The notes beneath the pieces were generated by a model. That model did not search any database. It was not told where the DNA came from and saw nothing but the letters and a program-made list of their open reading frames with translations. Made by a program: the position numbers and the translations under genes. From Gracilaria caudata (Eukaryota > Rhodophyta > Florideophyceae > Gracilariales > Gracilariaceae), in contig JASCIV010000174.1 of assembly GCA_030374735.1 (NCBI GenBank), positions 1 to 34,707 on the forward strand: a stretch of DNA of 34,707 nt. The letters run 5' to 3'. Positions 11,718 through 18,621 of this stretch are shown piece by piece. The first letter of the stretch is position 1. The number at the start of each line of letters is the position of its first letter.

Positions 11718-12314
11718 CAGGGGTGCCAAGCAATATATTGCTACTGCAATATATTGCAATATGCATTATCAATATCGTATTACAAGTAATTAATTAAATT
11801 GCAATGAATATTGCAGTTTGTGTATAAATTGCAATACATATTGCTAAAAGTTTGATATTGCTACCAATATTGACATTATAATACTTTTTCTTTTATCGAT
11901 CTATGTACGTTTTGGAAGTAAGGTTTTCGTCAGCTAGGTTCATCTAGCTGTGATGCCAGTGGATCCGAGATCAAACACTGTTGCAGCTTGTTTACAACAG
12001 CACTTTGTTGAAGAATAGATGAAGTTAAATTTAGCTAAAGCTTAGTTGAAGCCAGAAATACCCGTGAAAATTTCAATCGTCTTTGCTTTCTGGTACAAAA
12101 GGTTTTTGCCGTTGGTAAACAAAATTGTTTTTCTCAGTTCTCTTCACGAGTATGATATTGCAAGCCTATTGCATTTTTCCTAGCTTATTGCAATGATATT
12201 GCAAACTGCGAAGTGCATTGCAATATGTATTGCAGATAAAACGAAAGGAGCAATGTGTATTGCATATTGCATTTTGAGGAGCAATATATTGCAATTTAAT
12301 TGTCGGTAGCCCTG
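11718..12314. mobile_element. Probable non-autonomous hAT-type MITE (about 597 bp)
   Basis: The left end reads CAGGGGTGCCAAG followed by CAATATATTGC. The reverse complement of the right end reads CAGGGCTACCGACA, then ATTAAATTGC and AATATATTGC. These are degenerate terminal inverted repeats starting with CAGGG, as is usual for hAT elements. The flanking octamers GTTTAGAG (11710-11717) and GTCAAGAA (12315-12322) agree at 5 of 8 positions, consistent with an aged 8-bp target duplication. Roughly two dozen ATTGC/GCAAT pentamers crowd both subterminal zones (about 11731-11875 and 12150-12300), like transposase-binding repeats. No transposase frame is present inside. Confidence 0.65.
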
Positions 12315-12665
12315 GTCAAGAACTCTTCTGACACATGTGTCATCCAACTTTATGACCTTTATGTTCTGATATCTTTCTTGTATAGAAACAAACTGAAAAG
12401 ATTGAGGTTCATAGACATGTCATACTTCCTGAATTATAGAATTCAAGACTCAGGAAGGAAGTTAAAGAAGAAAGTCGAAGGATAGAAAGGGCCAAGAATC
12501 CTGAAGAAAGGATAACACGAACTACGAAGTTGAACTAAAACTGTCAAGCCCAAAAAATTGAAGAGGAAGAACTTAGTAGAAGTTTAGGAAGTTAGGTTTT
12601 ATATGTCGAAAACAACCCTCGCCTTCAAAAAGACAAGTCTATCATTCTCTAATACTTCCAATAGC
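12315..12665. other. Spacer between MITE and phosphate transporter 3' end
   Basis: This AT-rich stretch of about 350 bp lies downstream of the transporter stop (minus strand). The only open frames are short and without coding character. It probably holds the transporter's 3' untranslated region; no firm poly(A) signal was picked. Confidence 0.4.
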
Positions 12666-14603
12666 TTAAAGAAGACCAGAGCAGCCAATACCCTGGAAGG
12701 CTTGCTGCTCAGAGTTGAACTGGAAGAGGTTCTCTCCCGGGCAGTAGTTGAGGGGTCCGTCACCGCGGGTGAAGGCTTGCGGGGTGTAGATGAGGACGGC
12801 GTAGATGGCGGCGGCCATGATACCGGTGAGGAGGACAGTGAACACCCATCCGAGGCAGATGAAGAAGAACTGCTTCCAGTTGACGGTGGAGGTCTTGAAC
12901 TCAACGAGACCAACGCCCACGGTGGCACCGACCTGACAATGAGTGGTAGAAACCGGGATACCAACGCTGGAGGCGATGAGGACAGTGATGGCAGCTCCAA
13001 TCTCAATGGCGAAACCACGAGACGGAGTGAGCTTAGTGAGCTTCACACCAATAGCGACAATGATACGGTAACCCCACATGGCGAGACCAGCGACGATACC
13101 GGCGCCACCGAGGGCGAGAATCCAGATCGGCACGTCCTGCTTGTTAGTCTTGAAAGCGGCGGCGGAACCCGGGTTACATTCGGTGTAGCAAGTACCGTCT
13201 TCAATGAACTTGCCCGACTCGTCATACTTGGAGAAGGTTGCAGACTTGGCGTCAGATCCACCACCAGACAAGAATGGGAATCTGGGCTCGCAAGCGTAGT
13301 ATTTGTCGTCACCAATCTTGCCACAGAAGGACTCAAAGTCCGGAATCTTGTCTTCCTCCGCGAACTTTTCGCCGTCACGCTTTCCACCGACGAAGACACC
13401 GTCCTCTTCGAACTCGCTGGTCTTAATCTTGGAGATGATACCGTTATTTCTGTACAACTGGTAGATAGAGGCGAACGGAGCAATGGCATTGGCAACATCA
13501 TTGGCACCATGGGCGAAGGCATCGAAGGCGGCGGTGAAAACCTGGACCCAGGTGAACAGTCTCTCGGTCTTCGGGTCGAACTTCTCGACGTTGTCATGCA
13601 TACGGATAACGTCCTCGCCGAGGTCCTCATCGACGTTGAGGTTGATACCGACCTTCTTGAGGGCACCCTCGACCTTGGCCTTCTTCTCGGCCTCGGCGGC
13701 GGCGAGCTCAGGGTTTTCGGCAAGCTCCTTCTGGCGGGCATCCCATCTCTCCACGTACTTCTTGGCAAGCGGGACGATGGTGAAGAAGGAGATGATGGCA
13801 ATGACGGCACCAGCACCGAAAGCGATACCGATGGCGGCGCCAAGAGAAAGCTTCTTCTTGATACCGAAACGCTTATCACCCTTGAAGATGATGAAGAAGA
13901 TGGTGACGGAGAGGGTGATACCGTAGAAGAGCGGCATGAACAAGTAACCGGCCTTGAGGGAGTCTTCGCGACGGAGCACAAGGGTACGGACGATCAAAAA
14001 CATGAGAATGGCGAAGATGGCGGAAAGAACCGGGGAGATGATCCAGGAGAGGACAACACCCACAAGGCCCTTGAGCTTGCCGAAGCCGGAACCATCGGAG
14101 ATCCAAACGACAGCTTCACGACCACGGAAGGCAAGACCGACGCCAACGAGGGAACCAATGATGGAGTGGGTGGTGGACACTGGAAGGGACAGGTAGGTGG
14201 CGACAATCAACCAAGTGGTGGCGGTGATGAGAGCGACCAAGAAACCGGTCATGAGGAGCTCCGGACCGTTGGCGGTACCATCGGAGTCAAGAGGGTTGAA
14301 AACATCAGCCTTGATGATCTTCTTACGAACGGTATCAGTGACACCGCCACCGAGAAGAACGGCACCAGCGAATTCCATCACAGCGGCAATAACACAAGCC
14401 CATTTGAGGTCCAAAGAACCAGCACCGACGGAAGTGGCGAAGGCATTGGCAACATCATTTGCACCAATACCCCAGGCCATAGCAAAGGCGAGGATACCGC
14501 CGACAATCACAATCCATAGGTATCTATCAACAGAGTCGATGGTGATACCGTTGATGAGCTCGAACGGGGAGCCGGTGAGAGGCCAGTTGAAACCTTCAGC
14601 CAT
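12666..14603 (-). CDS. PiT/PHO4 family inorganic phosphate transporter
   Basis: This is a 645-aa membrane protein with ATG at 14603. It has both copies of the family signature: GANDVANAF at residues 47-55 and GANDVANAI at 366-374. It also has paired PVSTTH motifs, at 141-146 and again near residue 570. About 10-12 hydrophobic segments flank a large hydrophilic central loop (about 280-345), as in yeast PHO89 and animal SLC20 proteins, which cotransport Pi with Na+ or H+. Plasma membrane location is inferred; no plastid leader is seen. Codon use is much more biased to C/G third positions than in neighbours (GCC, ATC, GTC, AAG), which suggests high expression and also opens a long false frame on the other strand. 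A TATA box sits about 92 bp upstream. Confidence 0.95.
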   Translation of the reverse strand: MAEGFNWPLTGSPFELINGITIDSVDRYLWIVIVGGILAFAMAWGIGANDVANAFATSVGAGSLDLKWACVIAAVMEFAGAVLLGGGVTDTVRKKIIKADVFNPLDSDGTANGPELLMTGFLVALITATTWLIVATYLSLPVSTTHSIIGSLVGVGLAFRGREAVVWISDGSGFGKLKGLVGVVLSWIISPVLSAIFAILMFLIVRTLVLRREDSLKAGYLFMPLFYGITLSVTIFFIIFKGDKRFGIKKKLSLGAAIGIAFGAGAVIAIISFFTIVPLAKKYVERWDARQKELAENPELAAAEAEKKAKVEGALKKVGINLNVDEDLGEDVIRMHDNVEKFDPKTERLFTWVQVFTAAFDAFAHGANDVANAIAPFASIYQLYRNNGIISKIKTSEFEEDGVFVGGKRDGEKFAEEDKIPDFESFCGKIGDDKYYACEPRFPFLSGGGSDAKSATFSKYDESGKFIEDGTCYTECNPGSAAAFKTNKQDVPIWILALGGAGIVAGLAMWGYRIIVAIGVKLTKLTPSRGFAIEIGAAITVLIASSVGIPVSTTHCQVGATVGVGLVEFKTSTVNWKQFFFICLGWVFTVLLTGIMAAAIYAVLIYTPQAFTRGDGPLNYCPGENLFQFNSEQQAFQGIGCSGLL

Positions 14604-14694
14604 GATGAATTGATGTCTCGAAGAGCTTGGCTACTTCGGAATGATGAGGGCGCTGTGGAGATCGAATGGCTCTCAACCGAGCGGTTTGGCTGCC

Positions 14695-14702
14695 TTTATA
14701 AA
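14695..14702 (-). promoter_or_regulatory. TATA box of the phosphate transporter gene
   Basis: The self-complementary sequence TTTATAAA lies 92 bp upstream of the transporter ATG at 14603. The spacing suits a core promoter with a leader of about 60 bp. It is the clearest TATA element in the window and fits the strong codon bias of the gene. Confidence 0.55.
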
Positions 14703-15330
14703 CGGCAGCTAACCTCAGTCGTTGCGCCATCTCAGGTAGAGAAAGAAAAAGATGGATGTACTTCGCATTGTTCGGGCCCAAGGGTTTTGCGTGGGCAGGA
14801 GAAGCGAACAAGATTCTGTGGGTTGGACATGGTCTTTTTCCTGCGTTTTACCAGGACTCATGTCCTGAATCAATGTCCCATTTGTTTAACTGGATGACAA
14901 GGACGAATAAACCATAGAGAATCTTGGAGCACAATCGAATACGCTCGCAGTCAAAATCTGTGGAATGCTTTCATGAAGAGTGTCCGTCTAATTTGAGTTT
15001 GGGTCTCGCAGTATTGAACAGCTTTTTTTCAGGAACACGATATTCAACGTTTACTAGTAGCCCTTGCAACTTGGACCATCTGAATACATCCTCGGCTGTA
15101 GTGAGTACCAAAGTAGGTCTCAGCGGTCGCACGAATCAGGGCATGTACAGGTTATTGAGTTCATTTTCTGGTTTGGTTTCAAAAGAGGAAGTTGTGCTTC
15201 GATTCCTCGCATCTCGGGCATCGGACAATACTTGAAAGATTCAGACTCCATAAGTGTACGTACACTTCTGAATATGTCGTGCAGGGCGGAATTGATTTGC
15301 CCAACCCTTGCGACAGCAAGGGTTGCATAG
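14703..15330. other. Intergenic region, possibly decayed retroelement body
   Basis: No intact gene is seen. The stretch from about 15064 to 15330 is open in the same + frame as the zinc-knuckle remnant that follows and ends at a TAG (15328-15330). It could therefore be decayed upstream sequence of that element, but I recognise no reverse-transcriptase motif in it. Confidence 0.3.
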
Positions 15331-15525
15331 GTTTCCTACTTAAGATCAAAAGTACATTTTGAGAAGAGACGACTAATGTGTAACTGCGGAGCGGGCGTAT
15401 TGAACGATGTGGAGCATTATGTTTTAAGATGTCGGAACAGAACTTATTCAAGAAGGTTATGCTTGCCTCCTCCTCGTGAGTATAAAGGGTTAGTTGTCGC
15501 TGATAGCATAAAAAAAATGGCCTGA
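15331..15525 (+). pseudogene. Decayed non-LTR retrotransposon fragment (RT C-terminal zinc knuckle)
   Basis: This in-frame stretch of about 64 codons contains MCNCGAG, then DVEHYVLRC and a following Arg-rich segment. The spacing matches the C-x-C-G ... E/D-x-x-H-x(4)-C zinc knuckle found after the reverse transcriptase and RNase H of many LINE-like elements. It is bounded by a TAG just upstream and a TGA at 15523-15525. No start codon, RT YADD box or endonuclease is seen, so this is a broken tail. The assignment rests on one motif. Confidence 0.45.
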
Positions 15526-15814
15526 AAAGATCTTGGCCTTTCTAGTGAGAGAGCGCTTTTTCGACAAAAGTGCTCTGCAGTAAGTCGTAATTAAGCTTAT
15601 CTGCTCATAAACATAGAGAGAGAGAGCGAAGCGTACATTATATGCTTTGCAAAGCTTTGTAACAGTCTCAAAATGTCAGTGGTTGCCCAGTGTAGTGGGT
15701 GACATACATTCTTTGAACAATTAGCTCTGCATCGCATGAAGCAATAGCGATAGTTTACAATGTGTACATGTGCTGCGAGCATCACAAAGTAGCTATATTT
15801 GTCCAAACCCGTTT
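15526..15814. other. Spacer downstream of the PPTC7-like gene
   Basis: No coding signal was recognised. The region includes a short AG-rich run near 15615. It lies past the phosphatase-like stop on the minus strand and probably contains its 3' untranslated region. Confidence 0.35.
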
Positions 15815-16801
15815 TTACAAAGCAAAGGAACTTGATATACATGCGACAGTGACGTCGTCTAGGTGCGGACTCGGTGGAAAAGGAAAAGGCAGATAGGGTT
15901 GGGAGTTAGTAGCTGTGGCAAAGTTAGCAGCAATTATCGCCAGGTAGTACGAGATGAAGTGTACATCGTCGTACCGCCAGCTTCCCAGACAGGTTGCATT
16001 GGCAATGGCCAGCGTAGGATCTTCTGCATCCGGAACCGGGCGCACGAACGCAAGAATCTGACGCTCGCTCACGTTGGAGAAAAAACCATCTGTGCCGGCG
16101 ATGACAAGGTCGTTGTCTTGCAATGAGAAAAAGTCAACGTGAATATCTGAAGTGCTGACTGTGTCGCGATGAGGCCGTTTCTGTGCTGCCAAAGAGTCGG
16201 GAGTAAGCGGGGTAGGGGTGGTCGTGGCGTTTGGTGGAGGTGGATCGTGAGGCTCCTTCAGCGCGTGTTCAAGTGCTGACCGCCCCAGACGGTCACCGTA
16301 ACTTCTGTACACAATTGCATCATCTCGCACGATGACAAATCCACAGGAACCGACCCAAGCCACGTGCAAGAAATCATGCGCAGTGTCGAGCAGCAAAGCG
16401 GAGAACCCGGGTGGACTACCATACGCAGACAGTGCGGCGGCCAGAATGGCGCACAGATCAGATTGCGGTTGATGTGGCCCGTACAGATGGCTCCATGAGA
16501 GACGACGCTGTATGTACTCCAACATTAGTTGACCGTTTGCGGAGGCATCTGGGTAGTCCACGATGGCGAGACCTGGCGACTCGCTCTTCGTGAAAGCGTG
16601 ATCCGTGGGGACGCATTCGTCGAGAGAAATTGTGTGAGACGCCAGCTCAATCAGAAGAGGGTGACGACGCGGTGCGTGCCGAGACGGACTGAAAGAGTCG
16701 GGGGCGCGCACGGAGCTGCATACCGGGGCGATAACTTGGCGCACAGACGGGCAAAGTGGGCGGGCGAGGGACAAAAGCGGCGTGATGAACGCGGGATGCA
16801 T
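15815..16801 (-). CDS. PPTC7-like PP2C-family protein, active-site motif altered
   Basis: The first in-frame ATG is at 16801, giving 328 aa; the frame stays open back to 16950 but only with GTG or other non-ATG codons. The body follows the PPTC7/azr1 branch of PP2C phosphatases: TDHAF, FSALLLDTAHDFLHVAWVGSCGFVIVRDD, NDLVIAGTDGFFSNVSE and a final LDDVTVACI. The Asp of the TDG and DD-V/I-T motifs, which bind metal in the family, are present. The usual ADGVGGW metal-site motif is replaced by VDYPDASAN, and the GDSG box reads GSCG, so activity may be reduced or lost. The Ser/Pro/Arg-rich N-terminus could target an organelle, since PPTC7 relatives act in mitochondria or plastids. A Pro-rich insert sits at about residues 190-215. 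It is divergent from HAT1. Confidence 0.7.
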   Translation of the reverse strand: MHPAFITPLLSLARPLCPSVRQVIAPVCSSVRAPDSFSPSRHAPRRHPLLIELASHTISLDECVPTDHAFTKSESPGLAIVDYPDASANGQLMLEYIQRRLSWSHLYGPHQPQSDLCAILAAALSAYGSPPGFSALLLDTAHDFLHVAWVGSCGFVIVRDDAIVYRSYGDRLGRSALEHALKEPHDPPPPNATTTPTPLTPDSLAAQKRPHRDTVSTSDIHVDFFSLQDNDLVIAGTDGFFSNVSERQILAFVRPVPDAEDPTLAIANATCLGSWRYDDVHFISYYLAIIAANFATATNSQPYLPFPFPPSPHLDDVTVACISSSFAL

Positions 16802-17204
16802 GACGGATTGATTGCTCTCGCGGGACGCCGCGGCGGCTAGGGGATGAGGAAGTTCGAGCGACGCTGCAGAACACGTAAGAACCACTTCGGTGAAGAGGAA
16901 ACATAGCGCAGGAGCGCAACGCTCATCATTGTTGCAGTTGAATAGAGCTTATCAAGAGATTCCACTGTCGCATTTGCGAATGCGTTGATTGGCTACTGCA
17001 AAATCTGAGCGCCGGTGGAAAGCGCCGTCCGACGTGGCGTTTCGTCAACAAACCGATGTTGACGGCACACGGCAGTTGCCACCGGTGATACTCCGTTGCG
17101 ATTCGCAACCGCAAGTTTCCCGCCAAATTCTTCTTCTTCACAACCACATCTTTGAACAGTACGCATTCGATCCCATCCGACCCTGAACCGAACCGAATCG
17201 TACC
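16802..17204. promoter_or_regulatory. Divergent promoter of the PPTC7-like gene and HAT1
   Basis: This space of about 400 bp separates the two divergent start codons. AGCCAATCA occurs on the minus strand at 16986-16994, a full CCAAT-box match that NF-Y could bind in either orientation. The identical 9-mer occurs in another divergent promoter at 30157. A second ATG for the phosphatase-like gene at 16926 lies in a different frame that soon stops, so it was not used. Confidence 0.5.
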
Positions 17205-18467
17205 ATGGCCGGCGCTTCTCCACAACAGCCCGCGCGGAAGCGCGTCCGCTTCGACCCCGCGGCCGCTACGTCCGATGCCCGTGGACCGGGCTTATCCGCA
17301 CGCGACTGCGTGCAGCTGCGCTTCGTTCGTGCAGACTCTTCGATACCGTCATCGCCACTCGATTCGCACGATAGACAACTCACATTTGTGCCGTCCTTCC
17401 TACATCAGATCGTCCCACATGAGAGCGTCCACGGATGGGATAGTCTTCGTGTCGCGGTGTACGTTCATGGGCCGACGCTTGCGACATGGATCGATAGTGT
17501 TGGAGAAAGATCGGAGGCGGACCCTGGCGCTGAAGCCACCGATGTTCCTGCGCTTATCGCCCCATTCATCAAGGACGGCTTATGTTCAACGCGAGCGGCA
17601 TTCGAAGCCATCATGAACGCGGAACCATCACAGCTTCCTTTCGGCAATCAGATAGCTTCGTACAACGCGGATGGGGTGCGGTTCGGTGTATACAAGGAAA
17701 AGTTTTTGATTCGCGATGAATCTGGCGTGGTTTCCCCAAACTCGGATCTTCTGTCCTTTCATCATCGTATGGCTTTCCTCATGTTAATCCACATTGATGA
17801 CGCTTCCTTCATTGACGTTGACGATGAACGCTGGGAACTGTTTGCAATTGCCCGCTTAGACAATGACAAACCGGTTGAGTTCGTAGCGTACTCAACCGTG
17901 TACCCATTCTCTGCCTTGACCTGCGGAGATGGACCTATGCGGTTTGCAGAGCGAATTCGCGTCAGTCAGGTGTTCGTGCTGCCTATGTTTCAGCGCAGTG
18001 GACATGGGGCTAAACTGCTCAACGCCATCTACGAAGACGCTCAACGTAGAAACGCCTTGCAAGTCACTGTTGAGGATCCTAGCCCTGGTTTCCGCCTTTT
18101 GCGAGATGTCACAGACTTGCGACGTGCGTATGATGCGGGTATACTAGACGCAGATCTACCATTAGATTTGGCTGAGGAAGAAAATCTGATGGATACCTTG
18201 GGGGCAAAGCTGCTTTTGACTCCTGGCCAGGCTCGGCGCTGCATTGAGGTCCATCAGTTGCGACATACCGATCGTTCTGATGAGGAAGCGTACAAGAAGT
18301 ATCGCCTCTGGGTTAAACGTCGATTGTTTAAGGCAAATCTTGAGACGCTCGATCAATATGACAAGGAAGAGCGCAAGGAGAAATTGGCTGAGATTTACGC
18401 TGATGTAGAGATGGAATACGACACAGCAATACTTCGCATAAGATATCGTTCCACCAACAAGCGGTGA
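17205..18467 (+). CDS. HAT1: Histone acetyltransferase type B catalytic subunit
   Basis: This 420-aa single-exon protein starts at ATG 17205 in a strong context, ACCATGG. Length matches human HAT1 (about 419 aa). Family blocks are clear: ASFIDVDDERWELF in the N-terminal half, the acetyl-CoA loop QRSGHGAKLL (about residues 262-271), and VTVEDPSPGFRLLRD (about 286-300), which holds the Glu of the ITVEDPS block implicated in catalysis. A Lys-rich helical C-terminus follows. The enzyme acetylates Lys5 and Lys12 of newly made histone H4 together with an RbAp46/48-type WD40 partner, in cytosol and nucleus. The N-terminal 50 residues are basic (ARKRVRF) and could be a nuclear localisation signal. 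It is divergent from the phosphatase-like gene and convergent with NUP107, with about 154 bp between stops. Confidence 0.95.
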   Translation: MAGASPQQPARKRVRFDPAAATSDARGPGLSARDCVQLRFVRADSSIPSSPLDSHDRQLTFVPSFLHQIVPHESVHGWDSLRVAVYVHGPTLATWIDSVGERSEADPGAEATDVPALIAPFIKDGLCSTRAAFEAIMNAEPSQLPFGNQIASYNADGVRFGVYKEKFLIRDESGVVSPNSDLLSFHHRMAFLMLIHIDDASFIDVDDERWELFAIARLDNDKPVEFVAYSTVYPFSALTCGDGPMRFAERIRVSQVFVLPMFQRSGHGAKLLNAIYEDAQRRNALQVTVEDPSPGFRLLRDVTDLRRAYDAGILDADLPLDLAEEENLMDTLGAKLLLTPGQARRCIEVHQLRHTDRSDEEAYKKYRLWVKRRLFKANLETLDQYDKEERKEKLAEIYADVEMEYDTAILRIRYRSTNKR

Positions 18468-18621
18468 TGTCCGCTTTTGAACTGACTTCCATATCTTATC
18501 TCTTTTTATGCTAAGGAGATCAAGAATGAGATGTAAACGTATCCTGAAAACGCCTTGTACACATTATGAAGCCTCGCCTCTTTTAGAACTTTTGTAACGC
18601 TTGCGGACAGTATCACTGATC

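Noticed and set aside
13043..13981. A 312-codon Ser/Pro/Arg-rich open frame on the minus strand within the transporter
   Set aside because: It is a frame-shifted reading of the same biased coding sequence.
12603..14519. A 638-codon open frame on the + strand opposite the phosphate transporter
   Set aside because: Its composition is extremely Gly/Asp/Glu/Thr-rich with no domain. It is explained by strong codon bias in the transporter, whose membrane motifs are unmistakable.
16647..16926. Upstream ATG and short frame before the PPTC7-like gene
   Set aside because: It is out of frame with the phosphatase body and stops quickly at 16837 or nearby. No splice pair was found that would join it.
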